A DNA stretch of 64,000 nucleotides from Methanobacterium subterraneum (GTDB lineage: Archaea > Methanobacteriota > Methanobacteria > Methanobacteriales > Methanobacteriaceae): positions 682,001 to 746,000 of the forward strand of contig NZ_CP017768.1 in the NCBI RefSeq assembly GCF_002813695.1. The letters run 5' to 3'. The position numbers and the translations under genes were made by a program. Numbering within the stretch: position 1 is the stretch's first letter; every line of letters starts with the position of its first letter. Positions 29,500-39,015 of the stretch are shown here, in pieces. The notes beneath the pieces were generated by a model. The model did no database searches. It saw only the letters and a list, made by a program, of their open reading frames with translations, and was not told the DNA's origin.

Positions 29500-32093
29500 T
29501 CATTTCCATTATTGGTTTTATCAATCCATTTTTCTCCTTGAAGTAGATTTAAAGCTTCATCCATTGACTCTTTTTTAACAATTAAATCAATAATTACTTC
29601 TAAATAATCATCTATATGGCGATTCACAAACATTTTATTGGTGTTAAAGTTGAGAAGTGTTTCTAAATCATTTAAAGTTTGTATTAAACGATCATTTTTG
29701 ATAATACCCTTTATCATTATATTTGAAGGTGATCCATCATTTGATATGTAAATAATCTCTTTTCGAGTAACATCATGGCCAACTGTGGCTACTTCTAGAA
29801 CATCCTCCACTTTCTCAGGTTTAATTTTACAACTGGACTGAATTTTAACTTTTTCTAAGGGTGCATCTTCTTGAGCTTCCTCAATAGATTCAGCTTTTAG
29901 GATATCTTGATAAACTTTGAATTTATCATTATCTTCTAGGACATAGGTGTCGGTTCTTTCATTATAACTGATTAAATCCTGTTCCTGAAGAGTCCAGATA
30001 TAGTAATTAGCTCGAGTTTCATTTTCAATCTTTTTGGAGAGGTCATTTTTCGTGAAAGGTATACCAATTTCCACATGTTCCTGTATTTCCAATACTATTT
30101 TACCAGCATTTTTAGTATCTGCACAGTTTTTACAGTTATCCACCAATCCATCTGTATTATAGGATGATTTATAGAAATTAGATATGGGTAAACTCTTACC
30201 ACAAGTAAGACAAATTTTAACATCCGGGTCAGAATTTTCAAGCTGAAATACATCTGTGTCCTTTACTAAAGGTTCTGGTGTTTCAACAAATTCAGCATCT
30301 TCTGGAGGAACCTCTTCTTCAGGTGGTTTTTCACCATATTTATGGAGGAATTGATTTAACACATCTTCTTCCTTCAATGAATATAAATCAGTTTTTTCAT
30401 TGTATTCTAATAGATCAAGTTCCTGTAATGTCCAGAAATAATCTCTAAACTGTAACTGGTTTTCACACTGATCCAACAAGTCTTTTTTATAAAAAGATAT
30501 CCCTGGTTCAACACATTCTAGTAATGCTTCTAAGGCACGTGCTGCGTAAGATTTTCTGGAACAATCTTTGCACTTATCTGAATAACCATCATCATTTGCT
30601 TGTGATTTATAAAAATTGGATATGGGCAAAGTTTGCTGGCATATTAAGCAAGTTTTTGCCAGTTTAGGAGCTGCTTTTTTCTCAGGTGGCTTTTCTATAA
30701 CTGTTTCTGTTATTTCAGGACTTTCATCCCCATATTTAGCAATGAATTCATTGAGTATGTCTTCGCTTTTTAACAAGTAAAAGTCAGGTTTTTTATCCTC
30801 TTCTAAAAGGTCAAATTCTTGAAGTGTCCAGAAATAATCCAAAAAAACCATCCGATTATTGGATTCTTTTAAAAGATCATCCTTGTTAAAGGAAGTAGCG
30901 GGTTCAACAAACTTTCTAATTTCTTCAATTGCTTTAGCTGCATGAGATTTCCGGGAACAATCCTTACACTTACCAGTTAATCCATCAGGAGAATCTTTGG
31001 ATTTGTAGAAATTATCCAAGTCTAATTTAGCACCACAAACTTCACAAACTTTAATTCCATCCGCTAACTTTGTTGATGGAATTGTATCTGGAATATCATC
31101 AGTAACTTCTTTAGAAATACCACTGGGAACTTCCAAAAACTCAGAATAAGTATTAATATATTGTTCGACATTTTGTGCCTGGTTGAAGATATACACGTCT
31201 TTACTAAAATCTTTGATAAGTTTAAGCTTTTTCAAGATTTTAAAATAATTTTGTAAGGTTTCAGGATCATCAACAACCTTTAATAAGGTTTTTTCATTGA
31301 ATAATTTGATGGATACATGTTTTTTTATTTCCGATATTCCTCGGGCAGCCTGTATTTTTCCCATACAATCATAGCATTTATCATTATCATTCTCTTTGAA
31401 GGAGTTAACTTCATCTTTTAGATCTAACTGGGAATTTGAAAGGGATTCTCCGCACAAAACACATTTCACTTTTTCATCTTCTACGAACTCATTATTATCT
31501 TCTAAAGAAGTTGGATCTTTAGATTCAGTTAAATCAACATGAATTTCACCATCATTATCGGTTATTCTTCCCATTTCCTGGATGAATTTCATGAGATTTG
31601 GTAAAATATCAGGTTGGTTAAGCTGGCCTATAGTGATAAAATATCTTTTTTTACCATTTTCAGTGGCCTGTACGCGTTCAGGGCTTGTTAAAATATTATT
31701 AGTTGGTATTTTCCTTAATTTTTGGTAGTTGACTCTGATCAGAATAGATACATTACCATTCTCATCACCATAGGCCCCTATACAATTATTATCTATTCCT
31801 TCTGTGGGAAAATCAATCACACATACGGGCATGTTGGAATCATTAGTTTTTGGTGTTACAACTCCAAAGGCAAATAATGACTTGTTATTTCGGTGAAGAT
31901 GTGAAAACCATAGATTGGAATTTTTGATGGAATAGATAGTAGTGTTTTCATAGAATATTTGAATAATTCCATCAAATAATTGGTATACTACATTATGTTC
32001 CCCCAATTTATCCGAATTAATGAGAAGTAAATTAAAAAAGTCATCATCAGCCAGTTTTATCCGGTAACGGTTTTCTAGAACATCCAATGTCAT
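29496..32093 (-). CDS. large protein with four zinc-ribbon/winged-helix modules, unknown function
   Basis: 865 residues. A novel N-terminal domain (1-190) is followed by four repeats of about 140 residues. Each repeat has a treble-clef-like ribbon: C211/C214-C240/C243, C350/C353-C376/C379, C482/C485-C508/C511 and C628/C631-C654/C657, with the pattern CxxCxxxLxxxNFYKSxxxxDG. A helical winged-helix-like segment follows (FWTLQEFDLLEEDKK in repeat 2). Acidic linkers join the repeats. The last 110 residues form another unassigned domain (ISNDGSPSNIMIKGIIKN). The repeats suggest multivalent nucleic-acid binding. It is divergent from the EVE-BrxD-helicase operon and shares its promoter region. GAGG precedes ATG 32093. 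I do not recognise the full architecture. Confidence 0.65.
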   Translation of the reverse strand: MTLDVLENRYRIKLADDDFFNLLLINSDKLGEHNVVYQLFDGIIQIFYENTTIYSIKNSNLWFSHLHRNNKSLFAFGVVTPKTNDSNMPVCVIDFPTEGIDNNCIGAYGDENGNVSILIRVNYQKLRKIPTNNILTSPERVQATENGKKRYFITIGQLNQPDILPNLMKFIQEMGRITDNDGEIHVDLTESKDPTSLEDNNEFVEDEKVKCVLCGESLSNSQLDLKDEVNSFKENDNDKCYDCMGKIQAARGISEIKKHVSIKLFNEKTLLKVVDDPETLQNYFKILKKLKLIKDFSKDVYIFNQAQNVEQYINTYSEFLEVPSGISKEVTDDIPDTIPSTKLADGIKVCEVCGAKLDLDNFYKSKDSPDGLTGKCKDCSRKSHAAKAIEEIRKFVEPATSFNKDDLLKESNNRMVFLDYFWTLQEFDLLEEDKKPDFYLLKSEDILNEFIAKYGDESPEITETVIEKPPEKKAAPKLAKTCLICQQTLPISNFYKSQANDDGYSDKCKDCSRKSYAARALEALLECVEPGISFYKKDLLDQCENQLQFRDYFWTLQELDLLEYNEKTDLYSLKEEDVLNQFLHKYGEKPPEEEVPPEDAEFVETPEPLVKDTDVFQLENSDPDVKICLTCGKSLPISNFYKSSYNTDGLVDNCKNCADTKNAGKIVLEIQEHVEIGIPFTKNDLSKKIENETRANYYIWTLQEQDLISYNERTDTYVLEDNDKFKVYQDILKAESIEEAQEDAPLEKVKIQSSCKIKPEKVEDVLEVATVGHDVTRKEIIYISNDGSPSNIMIKGIIKNDRLIQTLNDLETLLNFNTNKMFVNRHIDDYLEVIIDLIVKKESMDEALNLLQGEKWIDKTNNGND

Positions 32094-32241
32094 ATTTATC
32101 CTCTTTTATATTGATTGATAACTTGATTATTATTACATCACATTATTATTGTCAATCAATAATATTTTTATTATATGATATAAGTAGATAGATATTATAT
32201 TATCATATGATCTATAGCACCAATCCCACGGAGGGGGCAAC
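32094..32241. promoter_or_regulatory. divergent promoter region with inverted repeats
   Basis: The spacer between the divergent units holds an inverted repeat TATTGATTGAT / GTCAATCAATA (32109-32119 and 32151-32161, one mismatch), a palindrome ATCATATGAT near 32202-32211 and several TATA-like tracts. It probably controls both halves of the defence block together. Confidence 0.5.
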
Positions 32242-33024
32242 ATAAACCAAAAAAAACTAACTAATAAAAAAACCGCCTTCAGTGAATCGAAATTCTGGAT
32301 TCATAAGTTTGATAAAGACTTTCTAAGACAGTTAGATGATACCCGAGTTTTGGGGGCTGAAAAAAAGCGCAGCGTAACCCTAAAAAATATTGAACCCAAT
32401 GATAAAATAATCCTATTTTCAACTCTGGATCTGGATAGACAGAAGAAAATAAGTTTCATTGCCTATACCATGGTTGATGAAGTCTATCAAGACAAGGAAA
32501 CCCTTTATGATCATTACTGTTCCCCTAAAAAGCTTAAATTAAAGGGAATTAAGTATTTCACTGAGCCTGTGGTTGCTAGAGATATAGCTGCTGATTTAGA
32601 TTTTATAAAAGATGAACAAAAATCCGCATATGATTTGAAATCAGAATATAAAGAAATTAGTGAAATGGATTTCAAAAAAATTATCCGTAAAACTAGTTTA
32701 ACTAAGGAATATCCAGCTTACTTTGAAACTGTCTCATTTTCCCTTGAAGATTTCCTATTAAGTTCAATTAATGGATTATATGCAATTATTAAAAGAAGTG
32801 AGAAACGAAATCAGTTTGAAATCAAAACTTTCCTTAAACTCTTACATAAATTATTGAAAGAATATGGTGTTTCTAAAAGTTATGATGAGGTGGAAGAGTT
32901 CTATGCGAGGAATGTGTGGAAGTTAGGTTTCAAACATAATCCCTCAAGAGATCCAGATAAATTTGTGGTTTTATACAATCGATTTGGTAAAAAAAACAAT
33001 TTCAGTTATATAAGCTTAGAATAG
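32242..33024 (+). CDS. EVE-like (PUA-fold) protein, first gene of candidate defence operon
   Basis: About 260 residues. The first 150 (SKFWIHKFDKDFLRQL, IEPNDKIILFSTLD, LYDHYCSPKKLKLKGIKYF, ISEMDFKKIIRKT) follow the order of EVE/DUF55 domains: an opening KFW strand, a DKIILF strand like the GDLxxFY of the family, and a closing SEMDFKKII helix. The C-terminal 100 residues are helical. EVE domains flip and read modified bases in DNA or RNA, so this is probably the target sensor. There is no ATG/GTG/TTG before the domain; a strong GGAGGGGG (32230-32237) points to ATA 32242, one base change from ATG. TTG 32350 would cut the domain. Confidence 0.6.
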   Translation: MNQKKLTNKKTAFSESKFWIHKFDKDFLRQLDDTRVLGAEKKRSVTLKNIEPNDKIILFSTLDLDRQKKISFIAYTMVDEVYQDKETLYDHYCSPKKLKLKGIKYFTEPVVARDIAADLDFIKDEQKSAYDLKSEYKEISEMDFKKIIRKTSLTKEYPAYFETVSFSLEDFLLSSINGLYAIIKRSEKRNQFEIKTFLKLLHKLLKEYGVSKSYDEVEEFYARNVWKLGFKHNPSRDPDKFVVLYNRFGKKNNFSYISLE

Positions 33025-33034
33025 GGGGCATTCT

Positions 33035-34282
33035 ATGGATTACGAAGATATAATTATGGCTCTGAAAAATGGTAACGTACCCGCGAGTGGTGCTGCAGAG
33101 ATATGTATTGGCCGAGAAAACGAAATTGCCGAATTCCAATACCTACTTAAAAAGGTCGACGAAGGAAAAGCAATCACCAAATTTGTTAATGGTGAATTTG
33201 GATCAGGAAAATCTTTCTTTTTGAAGGTTATAGAGGAGATGGCCTTTGAAGATAACTTCGTTGTTTCCAAAGTAACTCTGAGTCGGGATGTTCCATTTAA
33301 CAAGTTTGAAGTGGTTTATAAAAACATAGTAAAGTCCTTAAGATGTAAGACTGGAACATCACTTGAGCATATCATTGAAAGATGGATTACCAAGCTTAAA
33401 ATGATGGCTTTTGAAGAGACATCTGATCCTTTGAAACAGAATCTAATTGTTAATGAGAATTTACACAATGACCTTGAAAGGGCACGTCAACATTCCAATC
33501 CATTTGCAGTGGCCATTGAGAACTATCATAAAGCCATGAATGCAGGTGATTATGAAACTGCAAAGTATGCACAGGCCTGGTTAAGGGGAGATTCTAACAT
33601 TCCTTTCACGGAAAAAAGGAAATTCGGTGTTAAAGGAGATATTGACCGTGAAAATGCATTTAAATTTCTAGAGGCACTAGCTGCATTTTTGAAAACCATT
33701 GGATATTCGGGATTAGTGGTTTTAATTGATGAAACAGAGTTTACGATGCATTTACAGAACAAAAAGCTTCGTGACACGGCATATAATTATATAAGGGACA
33801 TATACGATGAATGCAGTTTAGGAAACTTTCAAAATACATTATTTGTATTCGCAGGCACCCCTCAATTCTTTGATGACCCTAAACTGGGCGTACCATCTTA
33901 TCAAGCTCTATCTGATCGAATTGAAGATACATTAGATACATCTTTAAAAGACCTTAGAAAACCGGTCATTAAACTGGAAGGTTTCACTAAGGATGAACTC
34001 ATAGAAATTGCAGGTAAACTAATGATAATGCATGAGGAAGTATTTGAATGGAATGGTAGCGATCAAATTAGTCCAGTCCTGGAAAGTATTGTGGATCTTC
34101 ATGAAGAAAACGCGGCCTTAACTGGTGGAAAAGTCACCCCCAGAATGTTCGTAAGGTCTTTTATCAGTGTATTGGACACAGTTCAACAGAACCCTGATGA
34201 ATTCGACACTGACAAAGATATACTGAAGGTCTTTGAAGAGAAAGAAACCGAGTTTGAAGAAGAGTTCGACGATGACTGGTAA
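33035..34282 (+). CDS. brxD: BrxD-like ATPase (BREX ATP-binding domain, DUF2791 family)
   Basis: A 415-residue P-loop ATPase with Walker A GEFGSGKS (53-60), Walker B LVVLIDETEF, and an AGTPQFFDD segment about 50 residues later. This is the DUF2791/BrxD family found in type 2 BREX beside the BrxHI helicase, and in related ATPase-helicase pairs such as Shango (family knowledge, from memory). It starts 10 bases after the EVE gene with GGGG before ATG 33035, and its end overlaps the helicase start by 11 bases. It probably loads or regulates the helicase. Confidence 0.8.
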   Translation: MDYEDIIMALKNGNVPASGAAEICIGRENEIAEFQYLLKKVDEGKAITKFVNGEFGSGKSFFLKVIEEMAFEDNFVVSKVTLSRDVPFNKFEVVYKNIVKSLRCKTGTSLEHIIERWITKLKMMAFEETSDPLKQNLIVNENLHNDLERARQHSNPFAVAIENYHKAMNAGDYETAKYAQAWLRGDSNIPFTEKRKFGVKGDIDRENAFKFLEALAAFLKTIGYSGLVVLIDETEFTMHLQNKKLRDTAYNYIRDIYDECSLGNFQNTLFVFAGTPQFFDDPKLGVPSYQALSDRIEDTLDTSLKDLRKPVIKLEGFTKDELIEIAGKLMIMHEEVFEWNGSDQISPVLESIVDLHEENAALTGGKVTPRMFVRSFISVLDTVQQNPDEFDTDKDILKVFEEKETEFEEEFDDDW

Positions 34283-36440
34283 TGATTCGGCAGCCGATAT
34301 TTTAAATCCTCGGCTTAAAGGATTCCTTGCACACAATTTAAGATGGAAGAGCCTGAACCCTATACAGGAACAGGCCATTCCCATCATAAAAGACAATAAT
34401 GATACATTAGTCATTGCCCCCACTGCTTCGGGTAAAACCGAAGCAGTATTAATTCCTATTTTTGATGATATTTTAACCAAACAATTAGAACCTCTAAGTG
34501 TTATCTATGTCTCTCCATTGAAGGCCTTAATTAACGATATGAACGATCGAATGGAAAAATGGTGTGAGAACTTCAATTTAGAAGTAACCAAGTGGCATGG
34601 TGATGTTCCCGGAACCAAGAAAAAACAGTTCATAAATAATCCATCTGATATTCTTCTAATAACTCCCGAGTCATTGGAAGTTATCTTTATGAATAAGACC
34701 TCTGAAGAGAAGGAAAGAATTTTCAAAAACTTGAAGTATGTTATTGTTGACGAAATTCACTACTTCGTTGAGTCTGATCGGGGAACACAATTGAATTCTC
34801 TTTTAAATCGTATGAAAAAATATGTGGATCATCCAGTTACTATGGTGGGTTTATCAGCAACAGTTGGTAATCCTGAAACCGTTTCAAAATGGTTAAAACC
34901 TGAGAATCCTGCCCAGATTGTTACTGATCCTTCTAAACGACCATTCCAGTATAAGGTGTTCTGTGGATCAGATCAGGTGATTTATGAACAACTGAGTAAA
35001 TATGTGGGTCGTAAAATACTAATTTTCGTACATTCCCGGAAAGATGCGGAAAAATATTACAACTTCCTGCGTAGGATGCTTAAATTAAAGAATATTTACG
35101 TGCACCATTCTTCCATTGACCGTGATCGTAGGGAAGAAAGTGAGGACAAATTCAAAAATCTTAAAGATGGATTCATGATCAGCACCAGTACCCTAGAATT
35201 AGGTATAGACGTTGGTAATATTGATATTGTAGTCCAAATCCGACCACCCCATACTGTGAGTTCTTTTCTCCAAAGAATTGGACGTAGCGGTCGCCGATCC
35301 AAAAATCAACGTTCCATTATATTCTACAATACTGATCCACAGATCTTCATAACCCTGGCTGAAATTAGTTTAATTAATGAGGGCCATATTGAGGATATTA
35401 AGATCCCTGCAAAACCTAAAGATATTTATTTCCATCAAATCCTAAGTTCCATCTTTGAAAATGGCAAAATGAAACAAGGAGAATTATTTAATAGTCTGAA
35501 AGGTAGTTACGCATTTTCCAAGATGACCAAGGAAGATTTTACTGCCATAATTGAAACCATGGAAGAACTGGAATTCGTGAATAACAACAGTGGTCACCTT
35601 AGTCTTGGTTACAATTTCGAGAAGAAATTCGGAAAAAGGAATTTCCTAGACTTTTTCAGTGTCTTTTGTCCTAATTTTGAATATAAGGTAAGGGAAGGAA
35701 CAAAGAGTATTGGAACTCTTGATTTGTTCTTTGTGGTGAATTTCCTTAAAGAGGGAAGCCAATTCATCTTAGGCGGGGCACCCTGGAAAGTAGTGGATAT
35801 TGATCATAAACGTTTCTGGGTTAAAGTTCAAAAGGACAAAGCAAAAAAGGGAGATGTTCCCGATTGGACCTCAGAAGGAGGGGTTATTGATTCATTAATT
35901 AGCCGAAAAATCTACGATATTCTTTTAGGAAACTACGATCCTGACCTTTTAAAAACCTTTGATGACTTTTCACAGGAAAAGATCCTGGAATATGTGGAAC
36001 ATGCCCATGATGTGGGATTTAGAGAGGGAATTATACCGGTGGAGATAGATGAAAAAACCCACCGAGTTTACATTTATACCTTTGCCGGTATGAGAGCCAA
36101 TGCACTTTTATCATCTATTTTCAGTTTAGAATATGATATATACGCACAAAATGACACTGCTTACTTTTCATCATTCAAATTCAGGGGTGAAATGAACTTT
36201 TCTAATATATCCGATGTGATTTACGGTGTTGAGGATATCCTTAAAGAACCTGAAATCAACCATTTAATTGATGAAAAAACCGGGAAATTCGTTAAAAACA
36301 AGTTCATTAACTTCTTACCTTACAAGGATAATGTAAAGCTTAAAATGGAACTATTGTATGGTCCAGATGATTTAATTAATGTGGTGAAGGAGAATTCTGT
36401 TTCTTTAGTTGGCAGTACTAAGTTTAAAATTTGGAGATGA
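34272..36440 (+). CDS. brxHI: Lhr/BrxHI-like DEAD/DEAH-box helicase
   Basis: A 722-residue SF2 helicase: motif Q/I NPIQEQAIPI and APTASGKTEA, DEIH box VDEIHYFVES, SAT box VGLSATVGNP, and motif VI LQRIGRSGRRSKN, followed by a C-terminal Lhr-type region. It lacks the extra domain of full-length bacterial Lhr. Paired with a BrxD-like ATPase it resembles BrxHI of type 2 BREX, but no type 2 genes are next to it. I choose ATG 34272, which overlaps the brxD stop in ATGACTGGTAA, indicating translational coupling. It probably unwinds or translocates on invading DNA (inference). Confidence 0.82.
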   Translation: MTGNDSAADILNPRLKGFLAHNLRWKSLNPIQEQAIPIIKDNNDTLVIAPTASGKTEAVLIPIFDDILTKQLEPLSVIYVSPLKALINDMNDRMEKWCENFNLEVTKWHGDVPGTKKKQFINNPSDILLITPESLEVIFMNKTSEEKERIFKNLKYVIVDEIHYFVESDRGTQLNSLLNRMKKYVDHPVTMVGLSATVGNPETVSKWLKPENPAQIVTDPSKRPFQYKVFCGSDQVIYEQLSKYVGRKILIFVHSRKDAEKYYNFLRRMLKLKNIYVHHSSIDRDRREESEDKFKNLKDGFMISTSTLELGIDVGNIDIVVQIRPPHTVSSFLQRIGRSGRRSKNQRSIIFYNTDPQIFITLAEISLINEGHIEDIKIPAKPKDIYFHQILSSIFENGKMKQGELFNSLKGSYAFSKMTKEDFTAIIETMEELEFVNNNSGHLSLGYNFEKKFGKRNFLDFFSVFCPNFEYKVREGTKSIGTLDLFFVVNFLKEGSQFILGGAPWKVVDIDHKRFWVKVQKDKAKKGDVPDWTSEGGVIDSLISRKIYDILLGNYDPDLLKTFDDFSQEKILEYVEHAHDVGFREGIIPVEIDEKTHRVYIYTFAGMRANALLSSIFSLEYDIYAQNDTAYFSSFKFRGEMNFSNISDVIYGVEDILKEPEINHLIDEKTGKFVKNKFINFLPYKDNVKLKMELLYGPDDLINVVKENSVSLVGSTKFKIWR

Positions 36441-36459
36441 TTTAAACAGGGGTGTGTTA

Positions 36460-36630
36460 ATGGGGGTTGAAGAAGAAATATTTGAAGAATTCTTCAAAAA
36501 ATTAGATGAAAATGTCGATTTTCCTAAAATTGTTTTAAATAACCTAAAGAGTAGTTTTAAAACTGGTAATCTTGATTCTAAACGTGAAATATTAAAAACT
36601 ATAAAATTGGGTGATTCTGATGAAGATTAA
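36460..36630 (+). CDS. small acidic helical protein (56 residues) in candidate operon
   Basis: It encodes MGVEEEIFEEFFKKLDENVD ... ending in IKLGDSDED. AGGGGTG sits right before ATG 36460, and the gene overlaps the start of the next ATPase gene by 11 bases, the same overlap length as the upstream junction, so it is a real, coupled gene. It is likely an all-helical small subunit of the Rad50-like ATPase (inference). No family was recognised. Confidence 0.65.
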   Translation: MGVEEEIFEEFFKKLDENVDFPKIVLNNLKSSFKTGNLDSKREILKTIKLGDSDED

Positions 36631-39004
36631 AAGTATAAAAATTGATGCTTTTCGAGGAATTCCCCAGAACTTAGAACTAGATCTCCAAGGTAAAAGTTTA
36701 TTATTGTTAGGTGAAAATGGAACGGGTAAAAGTTCTATTATTGATGCTATTGAATTCTTTTTTACCGGCAAGATTTCTCATCTCAAATCAAAAGGGACGC
36801 TTTCACTTAATGAGTATGGTCCCAATACCAAAAATCCAGATAAGGCATCAGTTGGAATTGAGTTCAAATCTGGAGCTCATTTTACCAGCAGAACCTTTAG
36901 TTCAAATCCATCTTTTCCAAAAAACTTCAATGAAAACATTGAACTTGCCAAAAATGGTAAATTCATTTTAAGAAGATCTCAAATTTTAAATCTGATCAAT
37001 ACCACCCCCGCTCAACGTTATGCTTTTATTAGCGAGATTATTGGTGCTAATGAATTAGAAAAGACCAGTACTGCAATGGATCAAGCCAAGAAATATTTGG
37101 ACGATGAGGTTAGAAAAATAGAGAATAATATTAAAAAAAATAATGATGATATAAAAAATATCCTTCAAGTTCAAGATTCTAATAATATTTTACCCACTAT
37201 AAACGATTGGCTTGGAAAAGAATACTTGAATAATATTAATTCACTAGAAAAACTAGAAGATTGTATAAATCACCTTAAAACAATTACTAAATCTTCAGAT
37301 AAAGAGTTAATTGGTGCTTTAGATAATATTTCTGTTACTATTAATGAAATCTTATTAATTGTCAAAGATGTAACTCAAGAATTTTATGATGCAGAAACCT
37401 ATAAAGAACGGATTAATCAAAGCCATGCCCAATCTGATTTATCCCTTATTAAACTATTGAAAAATTCCTTGGAAATCATTAATAAAGACACCGCAAATTG
37501 TCCTTTATGTGAAAATAAAGTGAACAGTAATGAACTCCTGGAAAAAGTTAACAAACGTTTGGAAAGTCTCGAATCACTTCAAGAAATTAATGATAACATG
37601 AATAATTCTTTAAAACGTATTAAAGGGAATATTCAATTAATTAATAGGGATTTAGCAAATTTATTATCTAAAATAGATTATTTTGATGAATTAAAGGAAT
37701 TTAAAGATGAATTGGAACAACAAATCATATCTTTAAATGTTTTTCAAGAACGTATTAATGCTAATTCATTCTTACGAGAGGATGTTTCAGGCCATGATTT
37801 TGAACTACTACATATTCAATTAGAAAAAAATTTAAATAATATAATTATTGGATCTGACGGATTAAGTGATTCTATTAAACCTTCTGAAAGGGATAAGCGC
37901 TTAAATGTCCTTATTAAACTGTTTTCTGATCTTGATGAGAACCTTAAAAAACAAGAAGAGAATCGGCGTGAACTTAAAGTAGCAAAAAATCATGCTAAAA
38001 TCTCTGAAATAATGTATGAAGAATTTTCTGCCATTAAAAAAAGAAAAATTCAGGAAGTCTATGACACGGTTAAGGAGAATGTGGAACGTTATTATGCTAT
38101 TTTACACCCAGATGAGCCCTATGAAAATTTTAATCTTGATGTAGATCTTAATCCAAAGAAAAAGGGTAGTACTGATTTAAGGATGACGATTTTTGGAGAA
38201 GAAAATCAAGATCCAAGGGCTATCAGTAGTGAAGGTCATCTAGATTCACTTGGTTTATGCATTTTTTTGGCCTTATTTGAAAAGTCACATGGAGATTTTC
38301 CCCTACTTGTTTTAGATGATGTGGTTACAACAATGGATTCTAGGCACCGCGAAAACGTTTGTCAACTTTTATTCCAAGAATTTAGTGATAGACAATTCAT
38401 TATTACCACTCATGATGCTATCTGGTATGATCAGTTAAAGGCTGCTCAAAGAGTCCATAATTTAGGTAACAATTTTAAAAATTGTAATATAATTAAGTGG
38501 GATAACGAAAATGGTCCAGAAATCAGACCGTATAAAGTTAGATGGGATAAAATAACAGAAATTATCGCAAATGGGGATAAACAATGTGCGGGTAATGAAG
38601 GACGACGATATTTGGAATGGTTATTAATGGATTTATGTAACCGAACCCAAGCTAAGATACCAGCTAAATATTACGGAAAATATGAGGTAAATGATTTACT
38701 TAAACCTGCTAAATCAAGATTATTAGAACTTATAAAAGATGAAGAATACAATCAGAAGCTAGAAAGCTCATTTGATAAGTTAGATCAAACAATTATGATG
38801 GGAAATTTATTATCACACGAAAATCTGATGGCAGGTAATGTATCAATTGATGAAGTGGAACGATTCTGCAGGTCAATTAATCATATTCATGAACTTACAT
38901 TATGCTCTAATTGTAAAGCACCTTTGGGTTATTATCAGAATCTGAAGATTTTAAGGTGTAGTAATAAAAAATGCAGTGATCCATTGGAAATTAAAGCTAA
39001 ATAA
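36620..39004 (+). CDS. Rad50/RecN-like SMC-type ATPase with zinc-hook-like CxxC
   Basis: 794 residues. An N-terminal IKSIKIDAFRGIP and Walker A GENGTGKSS is followed by a long coiled coil with NCPLCENKVNSNELLEKV in the middle, a CxxC like the Rad50 zinc hook. The second half has Walker B LLVLDDVVTTMDS and the TTHDAIW switch. An extra C-terminal ribbon (LCSNCKAPLGYY ... RCSNKKCSD) could bind nucleic acid. SMC-like ATPases of this kind tether DNA ends and license a nuclease. No Mre11-like nuclease is in the operon; the next gene, on the other strand, encodes a NucS-like nuclease. The start ATG 36620 has GGGTG upstream. Confidence 0.8.
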   Translation: MKIKSIKIDAFRGIPQNLELDLQGKSLLLLGENGTGKSSIIDAIEFFFTGKISHLKSKGTLSLNEYGPNTKNPDKASVGIEFKSGAHFTSRTFSSNPSFPKNFNENIELAKNGKFILRRSQILNLINTTPAQRYAFISEIIGANELEKTSTAMDQAKKYLDDEVRKIENNIKKNNDDIKNILQVQDSNNILPTINDWLGKEYLNNINSLEKLEDCINHLKTITKSSDKELIGALDNISVTINEILLIVKDVTQEFYDAETYKERINQSHAQSDLSLIKLLKNSLEIINKDTANCPLCENKVNSNELLEKVNKRLESLESLQEINDNMNNSLKRIKGNIQLINRDLANLLSKIDYFDELKEFKDELEQQIISLNVFQERINANSFLREDVSGHDFELLHIQLEKNLNNIIIGSDGLSDSIKPSERDKRLNVLIKLFSDLDENLKKQEENRRELKVAKNHAKISEIMYEEFSAIKKRKIQEVYDTVKENVERYYAILHPDEPYENFNLDVDLNPKKKGSTDLRMTIFGEENQDPRAISSEGHLDSLGLCIFLALFEKSHGDFPLLVLDDVVTTMDSRHRENVCQLLFQEFSDRQFIITTHDAIWYDQLKAAQRVHNLGNNFKNCNIIKWDNENGPEIRPYKVRWDKITEIIANGDKQCAGNEGRRYLEWLLMDLCNRTQAKIPAKYYGKYEVNDLLKPAKSRLLELIKDEEYNQKLESSFDKLDQTIMMGNLLSHENLMAGNVSIDEVERFCRSINHIHELTLCSNCKAPLGYYQNLKILRCSNKKCSDPLEIKAK

Positions 39005-39015
39005 TTTATAGGGTG

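Noticed and set aside
34233..34271. Extended N-terminus for the Lhr-like helicase
   Set aside because: It would need a TTG deep in brxD; ATG 34272 with 11-base overlap gives a normal start.
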